Numbered from the stretch's first letter, positions 1 to 10,082 are shown. The stretch: 64,000 nt of DNA from Bacillus gobiensis (GCF_001278705.1 NZ_CP012600.1:1426190-1490189); one strand, 5' to 3'. Translations and numbers: made by a program. Notes: generated by a model not told the origin, from the letters alone.

Positions 1-4
1 AATC

Positions 5-145
5 ATGGCTGCAGACCAAAGCCCAGAAGATAAAGGCAAAGTAACCGGCGGGATCCCTCCACAAGGAGAAATTACAGGAAGTGCACATACCGATCCCAAA
101 AGTGAGTTGGAGCAAAAAGCAAAAAAAAGCAATACGAAGCGTTAA
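5..145 (+). CDS. sspL: small acid-soluble spore protein L (SspL), start uncertain
   Basis: The 46-residue frame ends in the SspL signature: a TGG-x-x-PQGE segment, then DPK-(S/T)ELE and the terminal AKKSNTKR. From memory the B. subtilis protein is 42 residues with the same C-terminal half. SspL is a minor spore-core protein made in the forespore. The ATG at base 5 is the first visible start, but its ribosome binding site would lie outside the window, so the true start could be upstream. The gene converges on ypcP, as in B. subtilis. Confidence 0.85.
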   Translation: MAADQSPEDKGKVTGGIPPQGEITGSAHTDPKSELEQKAKKSNTKR

Positions 146-146
146 A

Positions 147-171
147 GGGATCAGTACTTAGCTGATCTCCC
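147..171 (-). terminator. hairpin between sspL and ypcP
   Basis: GGGATCAG pairs with CTGATC-TCCC around a short loop between the convergent genes and overlaps the end of ypcP. The T-run is short on both strands, so it may be a weak bidirectional terminator. Confidence 0.4.
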
Positions 172-1048
172 GATAACGTTCTAATTTAAATAGAAATGGC
201 TCGATGCCTTTTATCTGATGGTCACTTAACATTTCCAAAGCTTCATCGAATAATAAACGTAATTCAGCATCCGCGAGCACACATGCGACAGGTACGTCAC
301 ACTTAATTTCTGCAAGCTGTCTGGACAAGTGCAGATCACTTAGGCATTCATTTATTTTTGTTTGCTGGCCTTTTGTCAGCTCGTGGAGGTTTGCAAGCAG
401 AGCATCGATGGTTTTATACGTTTGAATCAGCTTATATGCCGTTTTCTCCCCTATTCCTCTTACTCCGGGATAATTATCACTCGTATCCCCCATTAATGCT
501 TTTACATCAATCAGCGCTTTCGGCTCGATTCCTGTCTCCAATCGAAATTCTTCCGCCTGATAAATTTTGTAATTCCCGATTCCTTTTTGCAGTAACGCAA
601 CTGATACATTGTCAGTCAGCATCTGCAAAAGGTCACGGTCACCAGTTAATATTGTGACATCTGCTTCTGCAGAAAAAAGAGTAGAGAGTGTCCCGATACA
701 GTCATCCGCTTCGAAACCGGCTAGTCCGATATTTTTTATTCCCAGCTTTTCAGCAGCTTCTTTGGCTAAATCAAATTGGGGAATCAATTCCTCAGGAGGC
801 AGGTTTCGATTTGATTTATAATGTTCATATATGTCATTTCGATAAGTTTTGCTGCCCATATCCCAGCAGCAAAGCACGTGGCTTGGTTCAAATGTTTTCA
901 AAGCAGTTAGCAAATGCTTTAAAAAACCATTCACTCCGTTCGTAGGAATCCCTTTATCATTAATCATAAAATTCCGATGAACGGCAGTTGCAAAAAACGA
1001 GCGAAACAGCAAAGCCATTCCGTCAACAAGTAATACGTTCTTTTTCAC
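158..1048 (-). CDS. ypcP: 5'-3' exonuclease YpcP (Pol I-like 5' nuclease)
   Basis: This 296-residue protein is a stand-alone version of the 5' nuclease domain of DNA polymerase I, acting on flaps and RNA primers in DNA repair and replication. The acidic metal-site motifs are visible: VDG near residue 9, FEADD near 115, TGDRD near 136 and GDTSDNYPG near 190, followed by the helix-hairpin-helix VRGIGEKTA. The start is a GTG preceded by GGAGGAGGAG. An ATG two bases upstream is out of frame. It lies downstream of the dynA-ypbS group but after a terminator, so it probably has its own promoter. Confidence 0.95.
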   Translation of the reverse strand: MKKNVLLVDGMALLFRSFFATAVHRNFMINDKGIPTNGVNGFLKHLLTALKTFEPSHVLCCWDMGSKTYRNDIYEHYKSNRNLPPEELIPQFDLAKEAAEKLGIKNIGLAGFEADDCIGTLSTLFSAEADVTILTGDRDLLQMLTDNVSVALLQKGIGNYKIYQAEEFRLETGIEPKALIDVKALMGDTSDNYPGVRGIGEKTAYKLIQTYKTIDALLANLHELTKGQQTKINECLSDLHLSRQLAEIKCDVPVACVLADAELRLLFDEALEMLSDHQIKGIEPFLFKLERYREIS

Positions 1049-1090
1049 ATAAATCTCCTCCTCCGCCTATTTTACCACATCGGCAACAAA

Positions 1091-1118
1091 GAAAAACAGC
1101 TCCCTTTCCCAGAGCTGT
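1091..1118 (-). terminator. Rho-independent terminator
   Basis: On the minus strand ACAGCTC/GAGCTGT forms a 7-bp stem followed by TTTTTC, just after the stop of the 41-residue gene. It would end the dynA-ypbS-small ORF transcript. Confidence 0.8.
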
Positions 1119-1125
1119 CTTTCAC

Positions 1126-1251
1126 TTATTTATTGGAAGAGGAAAGCTTCGCGACTTCTCTTTCCGCATATGAACCGGAATTTTCCAGGTTCTTCTTTTT
1201 TTCATTATTATTTTGCATGGCGTTTTTATTTGCCGGTTTTGTACGACCCAT
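1126..1251 (-). CDS. 41-residue hydrophilic small protein, unknown function
   Basis: The frame begins MGRTKPANK and is rich in Asn, Lys, Glu and Ser with no hydrophobic segment. An AAGGGGGAG ribosome binding site sits about five bases before the ATG, and a terminator follows the stop by eight bases, so the gene boundaries are well supported. It is the last gene after dynA and ypbS. The composition resembles small spore-associated proteins, but I do not recognise the family and do not assign a function. Confidence 0.75.
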   Translation of the reverse strand: MGRTKPANKNAMQNNNEKKKNLENSGSYAEREVAKLSSSNK

Positions 1252-1316
1252 TTTTTCTCCCCCTTTTGTAAGGATACCGTTAGTATTTCCAAAAGAACGA
1301 GAAAACTTGATGGAAA

Positions 1317-1577
1317 TCATTGCTTTTGATTAACGTACTCAGCCACCATTTCTTTTGTTACCAATTGTCTGACAGGGACGATTCCGGTTGAGGAAAGCTT
1401 TCTCATCTCTATCGTAATCTCATTGATCTGATCAACTGTGAAGCTTTCCTTTCGTTTGCATTTTCTGATCGCTTCTTCAATCGCTGCCTCTCTTTTTTGA
1501 TCAAGCAGAAAAAATGTTCGGACAATTTTGTTTTGACGAGTTGAATGTGCGGTAATTGCAGCATGTACTTCTGCCAT
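1317..1577 (-). CDS. ypbS: YpbS, DUF2533 family protein
   Basis: This 86-residue mostly helical, soluble protein matches the expected position and size of YpbS. The sequence has an N-terminal HxxITxHS stretch and a central charged helix. It starts 24 bases after the dynA stop, with GGAAGGAAG before the ATG, so it is probably cotranscribed with dynA. The function of the family is unknown to me. The identification rests on synteny and recalled family features. Confidence 0.8.
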   Translation of the reverse strand: MAEVHAAITAHSTRQNKIVRTFFLLDQKREAAIEEAIRKCKRKESFTVDQINEITIEMRKLSSTGIVPVRQLVTKEMVAEYVNQKQ

Positions 1578-1601
1578 ATTGTTCTTCCTTCCTTGGTAAA
1601 T

Positions 1602-4600
1602 TTACGCGTTTACGTGCATCTGTCGGAGCTTTTCCAGCCATGACTTGCAAAATGATGCGGCTTGCTTTAACGTTTTTGCTTCTTTTATATCTTCGATTGC
1701 TTTTTCATAAGATGAGGCTTGCTCGTTCATTTGCCGGTAAGCTTCTTTCGCAAGTTCTGCTTGCAAATGCTCAGTCCGCTTAGCTAATTCATCCGCAATA
1801 GACAGTTTTGCTTCTTGAATCCACTGTCCTGCGGCAAGTGACAGCTTCTCGCGTAGAGCCTCGACAAACAAAGCTTTCCCTTTCAGATCCAAAAATGACC
1901 TCGGGCTTTTGATCATTTTTAACACTTCTTCTATCTCTGTTATTTCAACAGTTGGCTCAATCATTTGCAACGAGCTGTTCTGCTGAAGGGTTCTGGGTTC
2001 AAGAGTGATCGAAAAGAAAGATACCTCAAAGCTTTCTGCCTTCCATTGTAATGCTTGAATCCACTCAGCATCAACATGTTTTTCAAAAAATGCATTCAGC
2101 CGAAGTTCGAAAGCTTTCATTTCCTGATAAAACTCTGATTCGTATGCTGAGATGCATCTTCTCAATGCGCTTTTACAATTTTCCTGCCAGCTGCCGTTTT
2201 GCATGCCTGGATGAAATTCAGATTTGATAAGATCATTCGCAAAAAATGAAATTCTGCGCTGGATATGGTAAAGCTGCTCGCTCATATCCTTAATTGCCAG
2301 CTCTTTTATAATTGTAGACTTCCTTAGCATTTCTGCATGTTGAGCCAATTGAGCGAGCTGCTCTTTCATGTTTATTATTTCAGCTCGTTTATCTTCTTCG
2401 GATTTATTTAGAGAATCATTCAAGCGAAAAACCGTTTCGCACATGTTCTTACCGTCTTTTATCAATTGTTCGATTGAAGCTCTTGCCAAATCTTGCTCGA
2501 TAAATTGGTAAAGATGGGACTCGAGTTCACGAAATTGATTGACAGAATCCGCATTTGTCCCCTCTAACATGTGCTTGCTTGATACCGGGTAAAGATTTGC
2601 TTGGGATATCCCTTCTTTACCCAACTCGCCTTTGACATAATGCAATACGATGTCCAATTCCTCTTCATTTTGGGCGAGGTCTGATGCATTAATGACAAAA
2701 AACATTTTGTCCGAGCCTAATGAATCCTGTACGAGACCAAGCTTCCTGATAAATGAACGATCCGCTCTTGAAAAGGAATGCTGATAATACGTTACATAAA
2801 CGATAGCATCCGCTTCACTCATATACTGAAAGGCTGCTTCTGTGTGGCGTTTATTTATACTGCTTGCTCCCGGGGTATCAACGAGTTTAATTCCTTTTTC
2901 AGTAATCGGAGCTGATATGTAAACTGTGACTTCTTTTACGGCACAGGATACGTGTTCATCTGCCACAAATGGAAAGAGCTCCCCTGTATTTACAATCAAT
3001 TTCTTGTTGTTTGAAATCGGCTCCTTAAACGCTTGAAAGGCAGTAAGAAAGTTTGAAACGATAGTATTTTGATCGGTTGAAAGCTTGCGTTGTTTTATCA
3101 ATCGGCTTACACTCTCTTCAAATGAGCGCTTTTTTTCAGGGGAAAACTTCCCATCTGTCAGATTCACCAGTTCTTGCTCTATTTCTTCGACTGATTTGAA
3201 TACAATCTCTGCCGTTCTATTCTGATGAGAATGAACAGGCTTGACGATCTTGTTTATCGTTGCTGTCGTCGGAGTCGGAGACGAAGGTAGAATTTTTTCT
3301 CCGAGCAGCGCATTGGCAAAAGAGGATTTCCCTGCACTGAAGGCACCAAATAACGCGATCGTAAACTGTTTCGTCTTGAGCCGCTCTGTTTTCTGATAAA
3401 AGTTCGTCCATTGGCTCTTGATAAGGTCAACTTCCGCTATTGAACACGCCAGATTTTCGAATAAATTAAGATAGTTTTGAACAGGAAGCTGCTTATTTTC
3501 ACTCTCTTTGATGTGTCCTCGTTCATGCACCGGTTCATGATGCTTAACTACCGGAACATTTTTTTCCGACTCTGGTATATTTGTTAGACGATAATTGGTT
3601 TGGAACCAACGTGGATTCATATCAGGAATACTTTCTAATGGGTTATTCCATACATCCAAAATGTTCGTGCTTTTCTCCTTCAACTCCATTTGACGTTGAA
3701 ACGCTGCTTCCATTTCTTCCAGCTTGCCTTTGTTATGCAGCCACTCATTATTTAATAATGTGGATTTCTCCCTTATTTTGCTGGATGCATGCTCATTGAA
3801 GCTGTTTAACAAATCGTTTACAGCATGTTTTCCTTTCCTCTTCAAAATGTCGGCGAGTTCACTTGAATAATTCATCACATATTCACTCGAAACGTGAGTC
3901 CCAGGTGTAACCGCTTTTAAAAGATCGCTTTTTAAAACCTCTGTTTCGTATGAAATCACTTTTGCTTTCAATTGTTCATCTCTAACGTAATAGCTTTCCA
4001 TTGCATTTTTCAATAGATCGACCAGGTGCCAATCCATTTCTGCACGGACGCGTTCCTTCAACTCTGCAAAAAGGTTTTCAAATCTCGCCTGTTTTTCTGC
4101 TGACGTTTTAGCTTTCGAGAAGAACAACCCTTTTTTGAAATTCGGCAACAGCGATTCAAGATACATGCTTGCTTTTTCCCTCAGTTCAAAAGGTGTAAGA
4201 TTTGCATTGCTGATGACTTTGTTTGCTTCAGCCTTTAACAACTCGTATGTATCGGCAGCATTACTTGATACATCATCCAATTTTTCTTCAATTGCTTCTA
4301 ATTGCTTCTTTATGTCGGTGATCTGCTTTTGAAGCTCCTCCAGATTCCCATCCGTCTGAAGTACCTGCTCGATATGTTCATTAAGAACATTCGTTATTTT
4401 CGTCTCTGTATAGAAGCGCCTTTTTTCATCCGTTTGATTCTGGACGATGGAAAGCTCTTTTTTTAGATTTTCCATTTCATTTAAGGGAAAATCCGGTTCG
4501 GTTACTGACGTGAAAAACAGATGTTCTTTCTTTATACCTTCGTTCCTAAGCATATCAATCACTTGATTTTTATAAGCTTCGAAGGAAGTTTCGCTCTCGT

Positions 4601-5216
4601 CATGGCGATCGACTTGATTTACAATAAAATAGATACTTGGAATTTTGTCTTGAATGTAGTGTAAAAACCTGATGTTTTCTTCGGAATGAACATGATTGTA
4701 GTGGACAACATAGAACAGTGCATCTGCTTGATATAAAATTGATTTGGCATGAGCAAAATGAGTGTGGTCAGTCGAGTCAATTCCAGGCGTATCAATCATC
4801 ACCGCTCGATCACCCAAAGCTGCAAATTCTCCGGAAATCTCGACAATTTCGGCCTGTGCTCCATTTTTGCAATACGCTTGAACCTTTTCTTTTTCATAGC
4901 GGCCTTTCATGCCGAAGCATTCTCCGTCAGACGTAAAAAGAGTAACCTGCGGCTCCCCCTTTTTTACCTTTACCAGATTAGCACTTGTCGGAATCGGACC
5001 AGAAGGCAAAACATTTTCATTCAGCAGAGAATTGATCAGTGAAGATTTACCGGCAGAATAATGCCCAGCAAAAGCAATATAAATTTCCCGGCTGCTTTCT
5101 TTATTCATGATGAATCCGAGCTGTTTGGCACGTTCGTGATCTCCGTTATTTATTAGCTCGTCATAAAGGATGCCTGTTTTCCATGCGAGCGCATCCTCTG
5201 TACGCGTATTTGTCAT
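1602..5216 (-). CDS. dynA: double-headed bacterial dynamin DynA (YpbR)
   Basis: This 1204-residue GTPase holds two dynamin modules fused head to tail, as in B. subtilis DynA (about 1190 residues). P-loops GHYSAGKSS (residues 51-59) and GAFSAGKSS (near 625) are both intact. Each is followed by a DTPG switch motif, near 143 and 780. Long coiled-coil segments follow each GTPase domain. Bacterial dynamins of this type bind and tether membranes and have been linked to membrane repair and phage tolerance. The ATG is preceded by AAAAGGGG about ten bases upstream. ypbS follows in the same transcript. Confidence 0.95.
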   Translation of the reverse strand: MTNTRTEDALAWKTGILYDELINNGDHERAKQLGFIMNKESSREIYIAFAGHYSAGKSSLINSLLNENVLPSGPIPTSANLVKVKKGEPQVTLFTSDGECFGMKGRYEKEKVQAYCKNGAQAEIVEISGEFAALGDRAVMIDTPGIDSTDHTHFAHAKSILYQADALFYVVHYNHVHSEENIRFLHYIQDKIPSIYFIVNQVDRHDESETSFEAYKNQVIDMLRNEGIKKEHLFFTSVTEPDFPLNEMENLKKELSIVQNQTDEKRRFYTETKITNVLNEHIEQVLQTDGNLEELQKQITDIKKQLEAIEEKLDDVSSNAADTYELLKAEANKVISNANLTPFELREKASMYLESLLPNFKKGLFFSKAKTSAEKQARFENLFAELKERVRAEMDWHLVDLLKNAMESYYVRDEQLKAKVISYETEVLKSDLLKAVTPGTHVSSEYVMNYSSELADILKRKGKHAVNDLLNSFNEHASSKIREKSTLLNNEWLHNKGKLEEMEAAFQRQMELKEKSTNILDVWNNPLESIPDMNPRWFQTNYRLTNIPESEKNVPVVKHHEPVHERGHIKESENKQLPVQNYLNLFENLACSIAEVDLIKSQWTNFYQKTERLKTKQFTIALFGAFSAGKSSFANALLGEKILPSSPTPTTATINKIVKPVHSHQNRTAEIVFKSVEEIEQELVNLTDGKFSPEKKRSFEESVSRLIKQRKLSTDQNTIVSNFLTAFQAFKEPISNNKKLIVNTGELFPFVADEHVSCAVKEVTVYISAPITEKGIKLVDTPGASSINKRHTEAAFQYMSEADAIVYVTYYQHSFSRADRSFIRKLGLVQDSLGSDKMFFVINASDLAQNEEELDIVLHYVKGELGKEGISQANLYPVSSKHMLEGTNADSVNQFRELESHLYQFIEQDLARASIEQLIKDGKNMCETVFRLNDSLNKSEEDKRAEIINMKEQLAQLAQHAEMLRKSTIIKELAIKDMSEQLYHIQRRISFFANDLIKSEFHPGMQNGSWQENCKSALRRCISAYESEFYQEMKAFELRLNAFFEKHVDAEWIQALQWKAESFEVSFFSITLEPRTLQQNSSLQMIEPTVEITEIEEVLKMIKSPRSFLDLKGKALFVEALREKLSLAAGQWIQEAKLSIADELAKRTEHLQAELAKEAYRQMNEQASSYEKAIEDIKEAKTLKQAASFCKSWLEKLRQMHVNA

Positions 5217-5304
5217 CTCTATCTATCCCCTTTTCCCTGATTCCCCGTTTGCAGGATTTCTCCTTATGTTTTATTTTACACAAAAATTAGATTATTTTCT
5301 TCCA

Positions 5305-5331
5305 AAAGAAAAAACCGCCATCGGCAGTTTT
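5305..5331 (-). terminator. terminator of the 30-residue Fur-controlled gene
   Basis: AAAACTGCC/GGCGGTTTT arms with a 3-base loop are followed on the minus strand by six T's. The hairpin begins at the stop codon of the small gene at 5331-5423, which supports a short, self-contained transcript. Confidence 0.85.
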
Positions 5332-5423
5332 TATTGAATGGTTCGTTTTGATACTTTTTTTAAAACTAGACCGGTTAAAAGGCTGTAAGCAATTACGGCA
5401 AAGCTGAGAAAAAACGCGATCAT
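5331..5423 (-). CDS. 30-residue basic membrane micropeptide, Fur-regulated (FbpC-like candidate)
   Basis: The predicted peptide starts MIAFFLSFAVIAY and ends KKVSKRTIQ: one hydrophobic span, then a strongly basic tail. A good ribosome binding site (GGGAAGGTGG) precedes the ATG by four bases, a sigma-A promoter overlapped by a Fur box lies about 40 bases upstream, and a terminator starts at the stop codon. Size, charge and Fur control resemble the small basic Fur-regulated proteins of the B. subtilis iron-sparing response, especially FbpC, known to me as roughly 29 residues. I cannot confirm homology from memory, so the name is only a suggestion. Confidence 0.7.
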   Translation of the reverse strand: MIAFFLSFAVIAYSLLTGLVLKKVSKRTIQ

Positions 5424-5458
5424 GCTTCCACCTTCCCTTTGAAATAATAATTACAAAC

Positions 5459-5487
5459 ATCTTATCATTAATGATAATCATTTTCAA
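5459..5487 (-). promoter_or_regulatory. sigma-A promoter overlapped by a Fur box
   Basis: On the minus strand, TTGAAA (5482-5487) and TAAGAT (5459-5464) are 17 bases apart. The interval contains TGATAAT-C-ATTTTCA (plus strand, 5472-5486), one mismatch from the 7-1-7 Bacillus Fur consensus. Fur with iron should block this promoter. Confidence 0.8.
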
Positions 5488-5489
5488 TA

Positions 5490-5993
5490 TTAATTCCTAT
5501 TCAGCTGCAATGCTTTTTCTTCTTCTTGGATTCTTATTCTCATCATACATGCGTTTAATACGGTAAACATAAAAGCGGTGACATATGCATTATACAGCAA
5601 AGGCAGCAAAATAAATTCCAGAGCAACGACGATATAATTTGGATGCCTGCTCCATTTATAAGGGCCTTTGCTACAAAGTTCAGCGTCCGGAATAACAAAA
5701 ATTTTCGTATTCCAGTAAAATCCCAGTGAGAAAATTGCCCAGTATCTAATCAGCTGTACGAGGCAAATAAAAGGCAGCAAAATTCCCCACCAGCCGGACA
5801 ATGTCCGCTCCAACAAATTAACCTCGAGCATAAAGCAAAGAAAAAATAAACCATGCATGCTGACTAGGAACGGATAATGCTTCCTTCCATACTCAACCGC
5901 ACCTAATTTTTTGACGGTGTTTTCATTTCGATTTGCCAGAAAGAGCTCACTGACTCTTTGCAGAAGAAGAATACTTATCATCAGCCAAAACAT
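5490..5993 (-). CDS. bpsB: BpsB/YpbQ, isoprenylcysteine carboxyl methyltransferase-family alkylpyrone methyltransferase
   Basis: This 167-residue integral membrane protein has about four hydrophobic segments and the C-terminal family signature RHPNY followed by a paired-Glu EEEKAL. The B. subtilis homologue (YpbQ, BpsB) methylates alkylpyrones made by the neighbouring type III polyketide synthase. I chose the ATG at 5993 (protein begins MFWLMIS), with AGGGTGG about ten bases upstream. A longer frame would overlap bpsA and has no binding site. The gene starts two bases after the bpsA stop, so the pair is one operon. Confidence 0.9.
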   Translation of the reverse strand: MFWLMISILLLQRVSELFLANRNENTVKKLGAVEYGRKHYPFLVSMHGLFFLCFMLEVNLLERTLSGWWGILLPFICLVQLIRYWAIFSLGFYWNTKIFVIPDAELCSKGPYKWSRHPNYIVVALEFILLPLLYNAYVTAFMFTVLNACMMRIRIQEEEKALQLNRN

Positions 5994-5995
5994 AT

Positions 5996-7093
5996 TTAAG
6001 CTTCCACCCTTTCCCATGAGACAAGCAGCAGCTCTGAAGAAAATCCCGGACCAAGAGCACCGATTAATCCATATTTCTCTATGCCTATTTTATTTCGGCG
6101 GGCATGCTCTTCCAACACAAAAAAAACAGTGGAAGACGACATATTGCCATGCTTCGCCAATACTCGTTTCGAGAACTCAAGCTGGCTGTCTGACATGGAT
6201 AGGCTTTTCTTATAAGCATCTAATACTTTTTTGCCGCCGGGATGAGCGAGAAATGGACCGATTTTATTTATCTCCAGCTGATTTTGCTCTAAAAAAGTGT
6301 CGACATTTCTTTTTAGCCATTGTTGAATGATCGCAGGTATATCTCGTGAGAAAATGACTTTAAAGCCTTCGTCGGTAAATTCCCAGCCCATCACGTCCTC
6401 TGAATGCTCCATTAGCATCGATTGTGTATTAAGAATTTTAGGAAATAAGGAATTGCAGTCAAGATTTCGCCTGGCTTCATCTCCGCACAACAGAGCACAG
6501 GCAATCCCGTCGCCAAATAATGATGTCCCGATTAAGTTGCTTTTGCTTTTATCCCCTTGCTGGAAGGTTAAACTGCAAAGCTCAACAGCAATGACTAATA
6601 CAAATGCTTCCGGAAACGCCTGACAATATTCATGTGCTCTTGAAAGTCCGGATGCACCGCCAGCGCACCCCAATCCCCATAAAGGCATTCTTTTTGTCGA
6701 TTTGCGAAAAGGGAGCGCATTCATAAGCTTCGCCTCAATGCTTGGAGTGGATAAGCCTGTCGAGCTGACAAAAATAATTGCATCAATTTGTTCCGGCAAA
6801 ACTGTCTGTCCAAGACGCTCGTTCGTTAAGCAAGCTTGAACGGCATCTATGCTGTGCTTTAGCGCCATTTCTATGTATACGCGGTTTTTTTCTTGAAATG
6901 AATGATTCGCGAAATACCATTCTAGCGGTTTAACAAACTGCCTGCTTTCTATATCTCCATTAGTAAAGGATTTCAGCAGCCGTTCTATATCTTGAAACGA
7001 ATCTTTAAACATTTCTCTTGCAAATTGAATTGCATCGGACTGGCTCAACTGATAGTCTGGCAGACTTGTCCCGATGGAAAGCACATAGCTCAT
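5996..7093 (-). CDS. bpsA: type III polyketide synthase BpsA (alkylpyrone synthase)
   Basis: This 365-residue chalcone/stilbene-synthase-like enzyme condenses a long-chain acyl-CoA with malonyl-CoA units to give alkylpyrones. The catalytic triad is in place: Cys in WGLGCAGGAS near residue 142, His in LAHPGGKKV near 283 and Asn in HGNMSSST near 315. The start ATG follows GGAGGTGAGAG. It is the first gene of a two-gene operon with bpsB and lies 55 bases after xpt. In B. subtilis pbuX lies between xpt and bpsA; it is missing here. Confidence 0.95.
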   Translation of the reverse strand: MSYVLSIGTSLPDYQLSQSDAIQFAREMFKDSFQDIERLLKSFTNGDIESRQFVKPLEWYFANHSFQEKNRVYIEMALKHSIDAVQACLTNERLGQTVLPEQIDAIIFVSSTGLSTPSIEAKLMNALPFRKSTKRMPLWGLGCAGGASGLSRAHEYCQAFPEAFVLVIAVELCSLTFQQGDKSKSNLIGTSLFGDGIACALLCGDEARRNLDCNSLFPKILNTQSMLMEHSEDVMGWEFTDEGFKVIFSRDIPAIIQQWLKRNVDTFLEQNQLEINKIGPFLAHPGGKKVLDAYKKSLSMSDSQLEFSKRVLAKHGNMSSSTVFFVLEEHARRNKIGIEKYGLIGALGPGFSSELLLVSWERVEA

Positions 7094-7148
7094 TCTCTCA
7101 CCTCCATGAAGTTAAGGTGTCCCGTGTGAGAATGAACTATTCAATGTA

Positions 7149-8281
<1,133 letters not shown>

Positions 8282-8392
8282 CTTGTTAGCCTCCTAAAGA
8301 ATATTTCTGGTTACTAGTTTAACAGAAATGGTTAATGTCGACGTTCCAGTCCCCCTTCCATCCCTACTGAACCCAGCAAATAATCTTAGTTA

Positions 8393-8418
8393 TTCCGCAA
8401 AATGGCCCGATTGCGGAA
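8393..8418. repeat. perfect 8-bp inverted repeat, possible operator
   Basis: TTCCGCAA and TTGCGGAA arms flank a ten-base GC-rich centre. The repeat lies just beyond the ypwA terminator and about 110 bases upstream of the VOC gene. There is no T-run beside it on the minus strand, so it may be an operator rather than a terminator. Confidence 0.5.
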
Positions 8419-8446
8419 CAAAAAAATCCTGCATATCATACAGGAC
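8419..8446 (-). terminator. terminator of ypwA
   Basis: TCCTG/CAGGA stem with a nine-base loop followed by seven T's on the minus strand, about 80 bases after the ypwA stop. Confidence 0.75.
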
Positions 8447-8525
8447 TTTTAATCAAACTTTATTAGAAATTATCGAACTTTTTTACAAAGTATCAAACTT
8501 TATTTTAAATTAACACCAGGTTTTC

Positions 8526-10040
8526 TTACGGCTTCAAATAGAGAGTTTCGTATTTATCCGTTAAATAGTCAATTAAATACTGAACGTTTAATTCTTCGTT
8601 CGTAACCTCCCGGATGATCTCAAGAGGCTTCTTCCGCTTTCCGTGGACATGAACGTTTTCTTTCAGCCATTGTATGATTTGCTGAAACTCACCTTTTTCA
8701 ATAAGCTGTTCAAATTCAGGTATGTCTTCAGCCAATTTGTTTTTAAACTGGGCTGCATACATATATCCTAACGCATAAGAAGGAAAATAACCGAAATCTC
8801 CGCCGGACCAATGAACATCCTGTAAAATCCCCTCAGCATCGTTTGACGGACTGATTCCAAGGTATGCCTCGTATTTGGAATTCCATAGATCTGGCAGCTG
8901 ATCTACCGTTACTTCGTCATTAAATATTGCTTTTTCGATCTCATACCGAACCATAATATGAAGCGGATACGTTAATTCGTCGGCTTCGACTCGAATTAAA
9001 GAAGGTTTTGATTCATTCACCGCGCGGTAAAACTGATCTTCATCCACCGTTTTAAAAGCCTCTGGGGCATGGCTTTTAACGTCCGTAAAATACCTATTCC
9101 AAAAGCTTTGGTTTCTTCCAATAAAATTTTCAAAAAAGAGCGATTGGGATTCATGGATCCCCATTGAAGTTCCTTGTCTTAAATTCGTCCCGCTTAAGGC
9201 TTCATCAATGTTTTGCTCATACATCGCATGACCGCATTCATGAATCGTTCCAAATAATGCGGAGCGAAAGTCGTATTCATTGTATTTCGTCGTTACTCGG
9301 GCATCACCCGGATTAATCGTAATTTGAAAAGGGTGAACGGTTTCGTCTAATCTACCCGCGTTAAAATCATAGCCCAATTCCTTTAGAAAAAAGAGGCTAA
9401 GCTTTTTTTGGTCTTCCTTAGGAAAAAAAACAGACGCGAAGCTTGTATCTGGCTGACTTGATGATTGACCTACTTTTTTCACTAGCGGAACAATCGCTTC
9501 TTTTAATTTACCAAACATTTCGTCCAGTTTCTCAACCGTCAATCCCGGTTCATATTGATCTAATAACGTATTATATTTATTACCGGAGTATCCCCAGTAC
9601 CCAAGAAAGCGTTTTTTATAATCAATCAGCTTTTCCAAATACGGAGCAAATAGGGAAAAGTCGGCTTTTTCTTTCGCTTCCTCCCACACGGTTTCCGCTT
9701 GAGATTGAAGTACAACGAAGGCTTGATATTCTTCTGCTGGAATTTTGCTGAAAAGATCATACACTTTTTTTGCTTCTTCGACGGCGTGTCTCGTATCATT
9801 ATGTATGTGGTCTGATTCGTTGCTTAAGCTTTCAATCAGGTCTTTTATTTTTTCTGACGTTTGCATTTCAAAGATGACTGCCGATAATTCTCCGATAGTT
9901 TCTGCCCGGTCCGAAGCGCCTTTCTTCGGTGCCCCTGTTCTGGCATCCCAAAACAAAAGGCTGACTGCCTCTTCATAACGAGTAATTTTTTTTAATATCG
10001 AAAGGAATTCTGTTTCTTTTTCGCTGATAGCCATAGCCAC
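8526..10040 (-). CDS. ypwA: M32-family metallocarboxypeptidase YpwA
   Basis: At 504 residues this matches B. subtilis YpwA, a zinc carboxypeptidase of family M32 that trims C-terminal residues from peptides. The zinc motif HECGH lies near residue 267, with the family DPGDxR-like segment (NPGDARVTTKY) shortly before it. The best start is a GTG at 10040 with AGGGGGAG five bases upstream; an ATG two codons later is the alternative. It is monocistronic, with its own promoter and terminator. Confidence 0.95.
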   Translation of the reverse strand: MAMAISEKETEFLSILKKITRYEEAVSLLFWDARTGAPKKGASDRAETIGELSAVIFEMQTSEKIKDLIESLSNESDHIHNDTRHAVEEAKKVYDLFSKIPAEEYQAFVVLQSQAETVWEEAKEKADFSLFAPYLEKLIDYKKRFLGYWGYSGNKYNTLLDQYEPGLTVEKLDEMFGKLKEAIVPLVKKVGQSSSQPDTSFASVFFPKEDQKKLSLFFLKELGYDFNAGRLDETVHPFQITINPGDARVTTKYNEYDFRSALFGTIHECGHAMYEQNIDEALSGTNLRQGTSMGIHESQSLFFENFIGRNQSFWNRYFTDVKSHAPEAFKTVDEDQFYRAVNESKPSLIRVEADELTYPLHIMVRYEIEKAIFNDEVTVDQLPDLWNSKYEAYLGISPSNDAEGILQDVHWSGGDFGYFPSYALGYMYAAQFKNKLAEDIPEFEQLIEKGEFQQIIQWLKENVHVHGKRKKPLEIIREVTNEELNVQYLIDYLTDKYETLYLKP

Positions 10041-10082
10041 AAGTTCTCCCCCTATACCAGAATAAGAGCATTAATAGATTTC

